This document shows, piece by piece, positions 1 to 8,835 of a stretch of 64,000 nucleotides of DNA. The position numbers were made by a program, and so were the translations under genes. Source of the stretch: Hymenobacter sedentarius (lineage in GTDB: Bacteria > Bacteroidota > Bacteroidia > Cytophagales > Hymenobacteraceae); assembly GCF_001507645.1 (NCBI RefSeq), contig NZ_CP013909.1:4464001-4528000 (forward strand), given 5' to 3'. Within the stretch, counting starts at the first letter, position 1. The number at the start of each line of letters is the position of its first letter. The notes under the pieces are model-generated. The model saw nothing but the letters and a program-made list of their open reading frames with translations. It did not search any database and had not been told where the DNA came from.

Positions 1-1
1 G

Positions 2-877
2 CTGCGCTGCCCCGGCCGGGACGTGCTCGACCTGAGCGAGCGAAAATACCTTTCCACCTCGACGGAAGGCACTACCGTCATTGCCGATGGCAACAACTAC
101 CGCAGCCAGCTAAACCTATACTTTCTGACTTGCCCGGCTGCGCGTAAGGCTGCCGAAACGGCTGCTTTCACTACCGCAGCACTGGCCGCCGTGGTCCAGG
201 CCTATAATCAGCAGTGCGACGCCACGCACCAGCTGGGCCGCAACTGGCTGGCCAAATCCGGGCCGCGCCGCCAAGTATCGCTGCAAGGTGGGGTACTAGC
301 CGGCCTGCGCTACAACATGCTCGATAGCCCAACCGGCTCCGGCTCAGACTGTGCCGATTGTCAGATGCACCCATTTGCAGGCCTCTACGCCGACCTGTTT
401 TTACCTGGCCGCACCACGGCAGCCTACGGCGAGCTGAGCGGAAGCCGCTTCCGCAGCAGTGGCGTGGTAGACTATGGAGTATTTCAAACGAGCTACTACG
501 ATTACGAAGGCTGGCTTGCTACGGCCCGGATAGGCATTCGGCGATTTATCCTGATGCCACACGAGCAGCAGTTGATAATAGGCATTGGTTACGAGTTGAA
601 CAGAGTGTGGCGCCCAACCCTCACCTCCACCTCCGGGCCGGTAATCTCTTCTAGCGAAGCAAACCTCACCTTCGCCACTCCCACGCTCTTGCCCAACGTG
701 GCCCTGGGCTGGCGGAACCGCCGCTTCACCATCAGCCTGGACGGCCAGCTCTACCAAAGCACGGACGACCAACTACGCAGCCTTTTCGGCAAAGGTATTG
801 GGGTCCGTCTAAGCACGGCCTACCGCCTGGGCCGCAACTACGACGCGGCACCACGGCAACCCACCGGAAAGCACTAG
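2..877 (+). CDS. Outer-membrane beta-barrel-like protein, 5' end outside window
   Basis: The frame is open from the first base of the window to a TAG at 875-877, so the start codon probably lies upstream; the first possible internal start is a GTG at 23. The visible part (about 290 residues) has an N-terminal stretch reading LSERKYLSTSTEGTTVIADG and then alternating polar/aromatic segments (for example AAYGELSGSRF, ATARIGIRRFIL, LIIGIGYELN, VRLSTAYRLG) typical of antiparallel outer-membrane strands. I know similar uncharacterised proteins from Hymenobacter-type genomes but no function. An insertion sequence begins directly after the stop codon, whose TAG is part of the duplicated target. Confidence 0.6.
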   Translation: MRCPGRDVLDLSERKYLSTSTEGTTVIADGNNYRSQLNLYFLTCPAARKAAETAAFTTAALAAVVQAYNQQCDATHQLGRNWLAKSGPRRQVSLQGGVLAGLRYNMLDSPTGSGSDCADCQMHPFAGLYADLFLPGRTTAAYGELSGSRFRSSGVVDYGVFQTSYYDYEGWLATARIGIRRFILMPHEQQLIIGIGYELNRVWRPTLTSTSGPVISSSEANLTFATPTLLPNVALGWRNRRFTISLDGQLYQSTDDQLRSLFGKGIGVRLSTAYRLGRNYDAAPRQPTGKH

Positions 878-886
878 GGGGTGTTC

Positions 887-1668
887 TCAGTTAAGATAGA
901 GGGTCATGATGCGGGCACAGATGAACGCCTGAAAAGAGGCGTCCAATTTGTCGTATCGGGTGGCCAAGCGCCGGTGCTGTTTTAGCTTGTTCACGGTTTG
1001 CTCGATATGGTGGCGCTTGGCGTAGGCGCAGGGGTCAAAATGGGGGACGTGGCGCCGCCTCGGCGTAGGCGGAATAACGGCCAGCGCGCCCGCCGCGGCA
1101 ATCAGCCCGCGCAAGGCGTCGCTGTCGTAAGCCGTGTCGGCCACCACTTCGCAAGCCGGGGCCAGGTGCGGGGCCAGCAGCCACGCCGCCTGCGGGCAAT
1201 CACCGGCCTGTCCCGGGGTGAGCAACCAATTGAGCACGTTGCCGGCCCCGTCGCAGCTCAGGTGCAGCTTGCTGGTGCGCCCGCCCCGGCTGCGGCCGAT
1301 GGCCTGCGCGCCTTTTTTTTGGCGGCGCCGGCCGCGTGCTGGTGCACGCGGATGCTGGTCGAATCGAGTTGCACCTGGCGCTGGCGGGCGTGGGGGATGC
1401 GGCGGTTGTGGGCGATAAGCCAGTTCGCCACCCGCTCCCACACGCCGCTGTCGCGCCAGCGGGCAAAGCGCACGTACACCCGGTGCCAGTGCCCCAAATG
1501 CGGCGGCAGGTCCCGCCAGCCCACGCCCGTGCGCCCCAGCCAGAGCACCGCTTCCACAAAGCCGCGCGTGTCGCGCGCCGTCGTGCCGCGGCAATTGGCC
1601 TGGCCCGGCAACAAAGGCGACAACTCCGCCCACATCGAATCCGTCAGTAATGTCCGGTCTGCGTTCAT
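887..1668 (-). CDS. IS5-family DDE transposase, made by -1 frameshift
   Basis: The first frame starts at ATG 1668 (MNADRTLLTDSMWAELSPLL) and carries the N-terminal transposase domain with GVGWRDLPPHLGHWHRVY and the first catalytic Asp in QLDSTSIRVHQ; alone it runs on to a stop at 1258. The second frame, ending at 887, carries RGGRTSKLHL, the second Asp in VVADTAYDSDAL and the catalytic Glu in HHIEQTVNKLKQHRRLATRYD. The two overlap at a run of eight A (plus-strand T run at 1313-1320). Going from frame one to frame two requires stepping back one base, as in the programmed -1 frameshifts of the IS427 group. Fusion of the frames gives about 260 residues, normal for the family. Confidence 0.85.
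1313..1320 (-). promoter_or_regulatory. Slippery A8 frameshift site of the transposase
   Basis: Eight consecutive A on the coding (minus) strand at the point where the two transposase frames overlap. The geometry (codon starts shift from 0 to 1 modulo 3 on the minus strand) fits a -1 slip. Confidence 0.7.
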
Positions 1669-1741
1669 TCCCCAAGTTACCCTATTAACTGAGAACACGC
1701 CCTAGCTCAACCTCTGCCGCGCCTGGCCGTTTAAGCCGGCC

Positions 1742-2689
1742 ATGATGCCTTATTTGATTTTCTTGGCCGTGGTGGCGGCCATTAGCTACGCCTTTTACCG
1801 CTACGCCACCGCCGATTCGCGTCGGCGCTCGGCCGTGCTGGCCCAGGAGTTTCCAGCGGCCTGGCGGCAGATTCTGACCGAGCGGGTGGCTTTTTACCTG
1901 TCGCTCACCAAAAACGAAAAGACTCGCTTCGAGAAGCAAGTGCAAGTGTTTTTGGCTAGCACCCGCATCACGGGCGTGCAAACCGAAGTGGACGATACCA
2001 CGCGCCTGCTCGTGGCCGCGTCCGCCCTGATTCCGGTGTTTGGATTTCCCGGTTGGGAGTATCGCAATCTGGGCGAAGTACTTATCGTACCCGATGCCTG
2101 GAAGCTTGAAGACGACCCCAATAAGGAGGTAAAACCGCTCGAGGGCACCTTGCTGGGCTCGGTGCAGGGCTTCCAAAACCAGCACTACATGCGCCTGTCG
2201 AAGGCCTCGCTCGAGCAGGGCTTCCGCGACAGCCTCGACCGCCAGAACGTGGGTATCCACGAGTTTGCGCACCTGCTGGACGAGGCCGACGGCACCATCG
2301 ACGGCGTGCCCAAGGCCGCCCTTCCCCCTGAGCTGCTGCAGCCGTGGGCGGCGCTGATGCAGCGCGAAATCGAAGCCATCGCGGCCGGCAAGTCGGACAT
2401 CAACCTCTACGCGGCCACCAGCGAAGCCGAGTTTTTCGCCGTCGTGGCCGAATACTTTTTCGAGAAACCCGAAAAGCTCCAGCAAAACCACCCGGAGCTG
2501 TTTGAGCTGCTCGGCCGCGTCTTCCGCCAGAACCCCAAAAAGCGCTTTCTGCGCTGGGCCACCGACCCGCGCGAGTGGCTCAAGACGCTGCGCAGCCGCC
2601 GCAAGTTTGGCCGCAACGACCCCTGCCCGTGCGGCAGCGGGAAGAAGTACAAAGACTGCCACCTCGCGCAAGCGCAGACAGCGGCCTGA
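1742..2689 (+). CDS. mtfA: MtfA-family zinc metallopeptidase with SEC-C tail
   Basis: A 315-residue protein. An N-terminal membrane segment (PYLIFLAVVAAISYAFY) is followed by the peptidase_M90/MtfA domain. The zinc site is visible: HEFAH (about residue 178) and the downstream Glu in SEAEFFAVVAEYFFEKP. The C-terminal 25 residues contain a SEC-C zinc motif, GRNDPCPCGSGKKYKDCH. In E. coli MtfA binds the Mlc repressor and has peptidase activity; Bacteroidota homologues are recognised by the same domain but their substrate is unknown. The membrane anchor and SEC-C tail are additions relative to the E. coli protein. It starts 40 bp beyond the IS element. Confidence 0.88.
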   Translation: MMPYLIFLAVVAAISYAFYRYATADSRRRSAVLAQEFPAAWRQILTERVAFYLSLTKNEKTRFEKQVQVFLASTRITGVQTEVDDTTRLLVAASALIPVFGFPGWEYRNLGEVLIVPDAWKLEDDPNKEVKPLEGTLLGSVQGFQNQHYMRLSKASLEQGFRDSLDRQNVGIHEFAHLLDEADGTIDGVPKAALPPELLQPWAALMQREIEAIAAGKSDINLYAATSEAEFFAVVAEYFFEKPEKLQQNHPELFELLGRVFRQNPKKRFLRWATDPREWLKTLRSRRKFGRNDPCPCGSGKKYKDCHLAQAQTAA

Positions 2690-2766
2690 GCTAACCGTAA
2701 GAAGCCCTCAGTGCCCGTTCCGGGCATTAGGGCAAGCCGCCAGCGGCGCGGTACTGCCTATCCAGC

Positions 2767-3081
2767 TTACTCGAGGGTGGTGTGATGCTTCGAGCGAGCG
2801 GACGGAACTGGCTGTGTCTGCGGGTGCTTGCTGTGGTGCACCAGCCGGTCCTCCTTGCGAATGGACTCGGGCTTTTTGGTCATGCTGCCGTCGTCCTTGA
2901 CCGTGCGGATGCGCTCGGCTCGTTCGTCTTCGCGCAGCATTTTGGCGCTCACCTTTCCTTCTTTTCGGAGAGTTTCCAGACCATGTTCGACGGGTTTTCC
3001 GCCCTGTTGGGCGTGCGCGGCAAAGCCAATACTGACCAACGCTACCAGGCTGTTTATCTTAAAACGAGGAAAACGGCCCAT
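2767..3081 (-). CDS. Small secreted protein, function unknown
   Basis: A 104-residue protein with a clear signal peptide (FKINSLVALVSIGFAAHAQQ, cleavage after AHA). The mature part is highly charged and hydrophilic (LRKEGKVSAKMLREDERAER, then KHPQTQPVPSARSKHH) with no recognisable fold. It is convergent with the MtfA-like gene and divergent from the M2 peptidase gene. I recognise no family. Confidence 0.6.
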   Translation of the reverse strand: MGRFPRFKINSLVALVSIGFAAHAQQGGKPVEHGLETLRKEGKVSAKMLREDERAERIRTVKDDGSMTKKPESIRKEDRLVHHSKHPQTQPVPSARSKHHTTLE

Positions 3082-3247
3082 ATACTAGGCTAATACAGTG
3101 AATGATGAGGATTGTACGAATGTCGGAGTGGGCTGGTGCAGCCGTGTCGGCCGAAGCAGCTTGGCGCCATTGCCCGTGCCGCGCGGGCAGCTGGCGCCAC
3201 CGAGCAACCGCCCCAAGAAAGCCCGCTCCAGTGCATTTCTTTGCCCC

Positions 3248-5095
3248 ATGAAAACGCCCTTGCTTTCCATTCTGGCGGCGGCCTCGCTGTCCGCCTGCGC
3301 TCCCACCGCAAAAGCCCCCGTGGCCACCGCCCCGGCAGCTACCGCTGCTCCCACTGCCCCAGCCCCGCCCGACTACGGCGCCCAGGCGGAGCAATTTCTG
3401 GCCGGCTACAACGCCGAGTACGTGCGCCTCTATACCGCCTCCAGCGAGGCGGAGTGGCGCTCGAACACGCACATCGTGCCCGGCGACACCGCCAACGCCG
3501 GCGCCACCACCCGCGCCAACCAGCGCATGGCCGCCTTCACGGGCAGCGCCGACAACATCCGGCAGCTCCGCGAATTGCTGGCCCACAAAGCCGACCTAAC
3601 CGACCTGCAAACCAAGCAGCTGGAAACGGCCCTCTACAACGCCGCCAACAACCCCCAAACCGTTGCCGAGGTGGTGAAGCGCCGCATTCAGGCCGAAGCC
3701 GCCCAGACCGAAAAGCTGTACGGCTTCGACTACAAGTACGCCGGCAAGTCCGTCACTACCAACGACATCGACGACCTGCTGCGCAAGGAAACCAACCCGC
3801 AGAAACGCCAGCAAATCTGGGAAGCCAGCAAGGCCATCGGCCCCACCCTCAAAGAAGGCCTGCTCAACCTGCGTGACCTGCGCAACCAGACCGTGCAGGC
3901 CCTGGGCTACCCCGACTACTTCACGTACCAAGCCAGTGACTACGGCCTGACCCGGGACGAAATGATGGCCCTGGTGCGCAAAATCAACACCGAGCTGCGC
4001 CCGCTCTACCGTGAGCTGCACACCTACGCGCGCTACGAGCTGGCCAAGAAATACAAGGTAAAGCAGGTGCCCGACTACCTGCCCGCCCACTGGCTGCCCA
4101 ACCGCTGGGGCCAAGACTGGGGCTCAATGGTGGACGTGAAAGGCCTGAACCTCGACGGCGTGCTGGCCAAGAAGGGTGCCGAGTGGCAGGTGAAGCAGGG
4201 CGAGCGGTTTTACCAGAGCCTGGGCTTCCCGGCCCTCCCGGCCTCGTTCTGGGAGAAGAGCAGCCTCTACCCCCTGCCCAAAGACGCAGGCTACAAAAAG
4301 AACAACCACGCCTCGGCCTGGCACATCGACCTGAACCAGGACGTGCGCAGCCTGATGAGCGTGGAGCCCAACACCGAATGGTACGAAACGGCCCACCACG
4401 AGCTGGGCCACATCTTCTACTACTTAAGCTATTCCAACCCCGATGTGCCGCCCCTGCTCCGCCAGGGTGCCAACCGCGCCTACCACGAAGCCATCGGCTC
4501 GATGATGGGCCTGGCGGCCAAGCAGAAGCCCTTCCTGGCCGGCCTTGGCCTGGTGGACCCCAACACCAAGACCGACCAGACCCAGCAGCTGCTCAAAGAA
4601 GCCCTGAGCTACGTGGTTTTCATTCCCTTCGCCTCCGGTGTGATGAGCGAGTGGGAAAATAGCTTCTATGCCGACAAGCTGCCCGCCGACCAGCTCAACG
4701 CCAAGTGGTGGGCGCTGTGCAAGCAGTACCAGGGCATGGTGCCGCCCACCACGCGCGGCGAAAACTACCTCGACCCCGCCACCAAAACGCACATCAACGA
4801 CGACCCTGCGCAGTACTACGACTACGCCCTGAGCTACGTCATCCTGTTTCAGCTCCACGACCACATCGCCAAGAACATTCTGCACCAGGACCCGCACGCC
4901 ACCAACTACTACGGCAACAAGGAAGTAGGCAATTTTCTGCGCGACATCATGCGCCCCGGATCCAGCCGCGACTGGCGCGTGGTGCTGAAGGAGAAAACCG
5001 GCGAAGACCTCTCGGCCCGCGCCATGGTCGACTACTTCCAGCCGCTGATGGCCTACCTAAAGCAGCAGAACAAGGGCCGGAAATACACGATGTAA
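3248..5095 (+). CDS. M2-family peptidyl-dipeptidase lipoprotein (ACE-like)
   Basis: I place the start at ATG 3248, giving MKTPLLSILAAASLSACAP, a lipoprotein signal with the lipobox Cys after LSA; the frame is open further upstream but without a plausible signal. The 615-residue product covers the whole M2 (angiotensin-converting-enzyme-like) fold, with the zinc motif in ETAHHELGHIFYYL and the third ligand Glu in ANRAYHEAIGSMMGLA. It should remove dipeptides from peptide C-termini, anchored in the outer or inner membrane facing the periplasm. The M2 family is common in Cytophagales. A Pro/Ala-rich linker separates the lipid anchor from the enzyme. Confidence 0.93.
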   Translation: MKTPLLSILAAASLSACAPTAKAPVATAPAATAAPTAPAPPDYGAQAEQFLAGYNAEYVRLYTASSEAEWRSNTHIVPGDTANAGATTRANQRMAAFTGSADNIRQLRELLAHKADLTDLQTKQLETALYNAANNPQTVAEVVKRRIQAEAAQTEKLYGFDYKYAGKSVTTNDIDDLLRKETNPQKRQQIWEASKAIGPTLKEGLLNLRDLRNQTVQALGYPDYFTYQASDYGLTRDEMMALVRKINTELRPLYRELHTYARYELAKKYKVKQVPDYLPAHWLPNRWGQDWGSMVDVKGLNLDGVLAKKGAEWQVKQGERFYQSLGFPALPASFWEKSSLYPLPKDAGYKKNNHASAWHIDLNQDVRSLMSVEPNTEWYETAHHELGHIFYYLSYSNPDVPPLLRQGANRAYHEAIGSMMGLAAKQKPFLAGLGLVDPNTKTDQTQQLLKEALSYVVFIPFASGVMSEWENSFYADKLPADQLNAKWWALCKQYQGMVPPTTRGENYLDPATKTHINDDPAQYYDYALSYVILFQLHDHIAKNILHQDPHATNYYGNKEVGNFLRDIMRPGSSRDWRVVLKEKTGEDLSARAMVDYFQPLMAYLKQQNKGRKYTM

Positions 5096-5177
5096 TTCCT
5101 AAAGTCTAAAAAGCCGTTTCAGGCATTCATGCCTAACGAAGCTAAGTCTCTCGCGTAGCTTATAAGCAAGCCGTCTG

Positions 5178-5260
5178 TCATGCAGAGCGCAGCGAAGCAT
5201 CTTATCACAGCTCAACGATTTGTTCAGCGGGGATAAGATGCTTCGCTGCACTCTGCATGA
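5178..5260. repeat. Palindromic dispersed repeat, copy 1
   Basis: Two 29-bp arms (5178-5206 and 5232-5260) are inverted repeats with 28 of 29 matches and a 25-base spacer. The arm begins TCATGCAGAGCGCAGCGAAG. The same core (GTCATGC..GAGCG..GAAGCATCT) recurs at 25520-25614 and, in relaxed form, around 58554-58706. It sits between the M2 peptidase and the hydrolase gene, where it could fold as a terminator-like hairpin. Confidence 0.85.
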
Positions 5261-5330
5261 GAGACGATTTTTTTCAGACGGTATACCGAAATACTCAACT
5301 CAAAACAGAGCTGTTTGCTTCAACCCTTTA

Positions 5331-6569
5331 CTACCTTATCACTTCAAAAATCCAGTCGCGCAGCGTGTCCATCAGTTGGGCTGAGATGATAGCATCCACG
5401 GTGCCGTCGGCGTTGGGCAGGAGTTCGGAGGCAGGCGTCTGGAACCAGTGGTTCACGCCCAGCAGCAGGCGGGTTGTCACTTTCTTGTTGGCTTTCAGGC
5501 CTTTTTCGAGGGCCACGAGGTTGCTGGGGAGGGCGTCGTGGTCGTTGCCGCCGTGGACCAGCAGCACGGGGCACTGCACTTCGGGCAGCGCGGGCTGGGG
5601 GTTGAATTTCAGGTAATAGCGGTACCAGGGCGTGGTGAGCTCCGTGGCGCGCCGACGGGTAAGGGCAGGGTCCTGGTCGGGGTAGCGCTGGCGCAGCATG
5701 TTCACCACAATGGCCTGGGCCTGGTCGTCGTCGGCGGTTTGCCGCACGATGTCCAGCATGGTGCGCCGAAACTTAAGCGTGGTTTCGGCCTGCTTGCGCT
5801 CTTCGCTGCGGGCCTTGAGGCGCTGCTGGGCAATGTAGGTTTCTACCTGGGCCGCGTTGGAACCGCTGGCGCGCAGCTTGTCGGCTTTGCTGAGGACGTC
5901 GGCCCATGCCTGGCGCCGCGCGGCCCCGGCGCGGGCGGTATCGGCAGGGTTGGTGATGGGTTCGGCTTGGTGGACCAGCAGGTCCAGCCCTTCTACTCCC
6001 GACGCAGCCAGCGTCACGACGAAGGCGGGCGGCGCGGGTTGGGCGGCAGCCAGTAGGGCCACATTGCCGCCCTCGCCGTGCCCGATGAGGCCGGTTTGGG
6101 CGGGGTCGATGCTGGGGCGCAGGCGCAGGTAGTTGAGGCAGGCCTGGGCATCGCGCACGAAGTCGGCGGTGGTGGCCTGGCTGGCGCTGCCGCCGGATTG
6201 GCCCACGCCCCGGTCATCGTATCGAAGCACGGCAATGCCCTGGCGGGCCAACGAAGCCGCTATTCCCGCAAACAAGCGGTAGTCGCCTTGGCGGGCGTCG
6301 CGGTCCTGGCTGCCCATGTCGGAGAGCAGCACCACGGCCGGAAACGGCCCGGCCCCGTCGGGAATGCTGAGCGTGCCCGCCAGCCGCACGTTGCCGGGCT
6401 GGCTCAGAATAGACACCTGCTCGGTGTGATAGGTATTGGCCGTGGGCCGGGTAATTGGGCTGACCTGCCCGGCCGTAGTGGGAGCGGCTTTCTGGCCCAA
6501 TACCGCCGCTGGCAGCAACCAAGCCAGCACCGCCCACGGGCCCACCCAACGGAAAATAATTGTCAACAT
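5331..6569 (-). CDS. Secreted alpha/beta hydrolase lacking the nucleophile Ser
   Basis: A 412-residue protein with an N-terminal signal (WAVLAWLLPAAVLG) and a dienelactone-hydrolase/S9-like alpha/beta fold. Strand and oxyanion motifs are present (RYDDRGVGQSGG), as are the acid residue region HGGNDHDALPS and the catalytic His in LLGVNHWFQ. The nucleophile elbow, normally GHSEGG, reads GHGEGG: residue 165 is Gly (codon GGC, minus strand of 6075-6077) instead of Ser. The family normally needs that Ser, so this copy may be inactive or have another role. A large helical cap insertion (about residues 200-330) precedes the final strands. Confidence 0.88.
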   Translation of the reverse strand: MLTIIFRWVGPWAVLAWLLPAAVLGQKAAPTTAGQVSPITRPTANTYHTEQVSILSQPGNVRLAGTLSIPDGAGPFPAVVLLSDMGSQDRDARQGDYRLFAGIAASLARQGIAVLRYDDRGVGQSGGSASQATTADFVRDAQACLNYLRLRPSIDPAQTGLIGHGEGGNVALLAAAQPAPPAFVVTLAASGVEGLDLLVHQAEPITNPADTARAGAARRQAWADVLSKADKLRASGSNAAQVETYIAQQRLKARSEERKQAETTLKFRRTMLDIVRQTADDDQAQAIVVNMLRQRYPDQDPALTRRRATELTTPWYRYYLKFNPQPALPEVQCPVLLVHGGNDHDALPSNLVALEKGLKANKKVTTRLLLGVNHWFQTPASELLPNADGTVDAIISAQLMDTLRDWIFEVIR

Positions 6570-6652
6570 ATCAAACTACGCAATGGCCCGGCCGCCCCGA
6601 TTGGGTGAGTCTAGGATTCTCTAATTCTTTAAAAAAACAGTACCGGCGTACG

Positions 6653-7648
6653 CTACGGCAGCAACACCCGGTCGATGACGTGCACCACGCCGTTGGTGCA
6701 CTGCACGTCGGGAATCACCATGTTGGCCACGTTGGTGCCATTGCCGCCGCCTTTCACCGTCAGTACGCCGTTGTTGAAAGCGCCCAATACCACGGGGGCA
6801 CCGCCCGCCGAAAGCACGGTGGTGCTTTCCGGCAGCTCCGAGGTGAACTTGCTGCCTTGCGCCCCGCCCACCACGTGGTTGAGCAGCACGCTGGTTACCA
6901 CGGATACCGGCAGCTTCCGGATGTCCTTGGGATGGTTGAGGGGCACGTTCAGCAGCACGCCCAGGTCTTTGAAGGCTTGGTCGGTGGGGGCAAAAACGGT
7001 GATTGGGGCGCTACCGGGCGTGGCGGTAAGCGCGCCGGCCAGGTTGCAGTACAGCACCGCTTCCACCAGAAAAGTCAGCTCCGGCTTCACAAACACGTCG
7101 CCGTTGTTCAGGGCAAGGGCCGAATTGAGCACATCGGCCCCCGTGGCCAGCAGCACTTTATCAATGGGGTGAATCAGGCCGTTGGAGGCCCGCACGTCGG
7201 TGCCCAGAATCTTGGAGCCGTTCACGTACAGGCTATTATCGGCCCGCCGGATAATGCGCCGCTGCAGCCCCGCCAACGCCGACGCCGAGCTGCTGCCGGG
7301 CGTGAGGGCGCTGCCCGGGAGCGTGCCACTGAACACGTGGTAAAACAGCGTGTTGCGCAAAAACGGCTGCTGCAGCCCCGTCAGGTCCTGGGCCGAGGTC
7401 AGCCCCAGGCGGGCGAAGGCCGCATTGGTGGGCGCAAATACGGTGTAGTTGCCGCCATCGTTGGGGTTTTTGTTGCCGAGCAGCAGGGCCACATTGCCCC
7501 GAATGGCGGCGTCTTCCAAGGTCTGGAAGTCGGGATTTGCGACCGCAATGTTGGTGATGGACGGGGCCACTTCCTCATTTTTTGCGCAGCCGCCCAGCAG
7601 GAATAAGCTCAACGCTAGAGTTGGCAGTAATTGGTAATTTTTTTTCAT
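6653..7648 (-). CDS. Lipoprotein with two fasciclin (FAS1) domains
   Basis: A 331-residue protein with lipoprotein signal LALSLFLLGGCAKNEE. Two FAS1 repeats follow (about residues 35-180 and 185-331), each with the characteristic TVFAPTNAAF / TVFAPTDQAF and the closing hydrophobic GLIHPIDKVLL / GVVHVIDRVLL. FAS1 domains mediate adhesion and, in Bacteroidota, are usually surface-exposed lipoproteins. A -7-like box lies 90 bp upstream at 7737-7744. The gene is divergent from the porin-like gene at 7860. Confidence 0.92.
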   Translation of the reverse strand: MKKNYQLLPTLALSLFLLGGCAKNEEVAPSITNIAVANPDFQTLEDAAIRGNVALLLGNKNPNDGGNYTVFAPTNAAFARLGLTSAQDLTGLQQPFLRNTLFYHVFSGTLPGSALTPGSSSASALAGLQRRIIRRADNSLYVNGSKILGTDVRASNGLIHPIDKVLLATGADVLNSALALNNGDVFVKPELTFLVEAVLYCNLAGALTATPGSAPITVFAPTDQAFKDLGVLLNVPLNHPKDIRKLPVSVVTSVLLNHVVGGAQGSKFTSELPESTTVLSAGGAPVVLGAFNNGVLTVKGGGNGTNVANMVIPDVQCTNGVVHVIDRVLLP

Positions 7649-7736
7649 CGTGCAAAAACTTTACTTCGTCGGGCTAAACTGTAGTTTCATCATAATACCC
7701 TGAATACAAACGCATTTAAAAGCCCCACGGATTGCG

Positions 7737-7744
7737 CGAAGGTA
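7737..7744 (-). promoter_or_regulatory. Bacteroidota-type -7 box upstream of the fasciclin gene
   Basis: The minus strand reads TACCTTCG, one base from the TAnnTTTG consensus of Bacteroidota sigma-ABfr promoters. Equivalent boxes precede mutS2, gap, the tRNA gene and other genes in this window. No convincing -33 TTG is seen at the right distance. Confidence 0.4.
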
Positions 7745-7859
7745 AATCCGGGCACCTAAACCCACCCGTAAATTGCAGCGTGGCCAGCTCCAGAAGGGCT
7801 GGTTTTTCCTTGCTATTGGGAAAGTATTTCTGTCCCTTAATTTTTCTTCATCCCCTTTT

Positions 7860-8765
7860 ATGCGAAATTTTTCCGCATTGATTTTAAGTACCTTTTTATG
7901 TGGGGCGGCGGCCTCTACTGCGCAGGCCCAAAGCGTGGTGAGCGGCTTCATGGCGGGCAAAGGCCACGGCTCGGTGGTGGTGTCGGGCACCACGGAGCGC
8001 TACGAAACCGTGTACCTCGCGCCGAAGCAAATCGACGGGGTGCCCATTTTCCACGAGGTGCGTGTCAACTCGCTCAACCTCTACGCCACCTACGGCCTCA
8101 GCGACAAGATTGACGCCATTGTAAGCCTGCCCTACATCCAGTCGAAGGGCAAAGCCGCGGGCACCGTCATCAACGACCTGGACGCCCTCTACTCCACGGC
8201 CGGCTACACCAACGTGCGCCGGGGCATGCAGGACCTCACCGGCATCCTCAAGTTCAAGGCCTACAGCCGGGAAATCGGCAGCAGCATTCTCGACTTGCTG
8301 GGTGTGGTCAGCCTGAGCACCCCCATCAGCGATTACCAAACCAAAACGGGCTACGGCTACATCATCGCCATCGGCAACCACGCCACCAAGTACACGGCCG
8401 CGGGCGTGGCCCACCTCAAAACCAGCTCCGGGGTATTTGCCACCGGCCAGGTAGGCTACAGCCTGCGCACCGGCCAAGTGCCCAACGCCTTGGTGGGCGA
8501 AGCCAAGCTGGGCTACGCCGGCCCCAAAACCTACCTGGAAGGCTTTGCCTCCTTTCAGGAATCGAACGGCGGCACCGACATTTCGGAAGAAGGCTTCAAC
8601 GGGTTTTTCCCGGCCACGCGCGTCAATTTTGTGCGGGTGGGCGCCAGCATCTACCGGCCGTTGGCCCAGGGCTTTGGCGTGGTGCTGGGCGCCAGCACCT
8701 ACGTAGCCGGCCGCAACCTGGGCAAATCGACGGGCTACTCGGCCGGCGTGTCGTACAACTTCTAA
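7860..8765 (+). CDS. Outer-membrane porin-like protein, function unknown
   Basis: I take ATG 7860 (MRNFSALILSTFLCGAAAST with cleavage after AQA) rather than an upstream in-frame start, because it creates a proper signal peptide. The 301-residue product is rich in amphipathic beta strands (NSLNLYATYGLSDKIDAIVS, KYTAAGVAHLKTSSGVFA) and ends in an aromatic residue (GVSYNF), as outer-membrane barrels do. Related proteins are annotated only as hypothetical or transporter-like barrels. A strong bidirectional terminator lies 15 bp downstream. Confidence 0.72.
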   Translation: MRNFSALILSTFLCGAAASTAQAQSVVSGFMAGKGHGSVVVSGTTERYETVYLAPKQIDGVPIFHEVRVNSLNLYATYGLSDKIDAIVSLPYIQSKGKAAGTVINDLDALYSTAGYTNVRRGMQDLTGILKFKAYSREIGSSILDLLGVVSLSTPISDYQTKTGYGYIIAIGNHATKYTAAGVAHLKTSSGVFATGQVGYSLRTGQVPNALVGEAKLGYAGPKTYLEGFASFQESNGGTDISEEGFNGFFPATRVNFVRVGASIYRPLAQGFGVVLGASTYVAGRNLGKSTGYSAGVSYNF

Positions 8766-8780
8766 GTTGAGCTGATTATA

Positions 8781-8820
8781 GCGCATAAAAAAGCCGGGAA
8801 TGCCCGGCTTTTTTATGCGC
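8781..8820. terminator. Bidirectional intrinsic terminator
   Basis: A palindrome with a GCCGGG/CCCGGC stem core, A-run on the left and T-run on the right, extended by GCGCAT/ATGCGC at the outer ends. It separates the convergent porin-like and pirin genes and can serve both. Confidence 0.9.
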
Positions 8821-8835
8821 CATAATCAGGGCTTG

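Larger units (their letters stand above)
878..1701 (-). mobile_element. IS5-family insertion sequence (IS427-like, frameshifted transposase)
   Basis: An 824-bp element. Its ends are inverted repeats: the left end from 874 and the right end up to 1705 match at 20 of 21 positions when the flanking CTAG is included. CTAG occurs at 874-877 and again at 1702-1705, consistent with a 4-bp target duplication, although TA within it could be the true duplication. The transposase lies on the minus strand in two overlapping frames joined at a run of eight A residues. Ends, frames and target all look intact, so the copy may be active. Confidence 0.88.
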
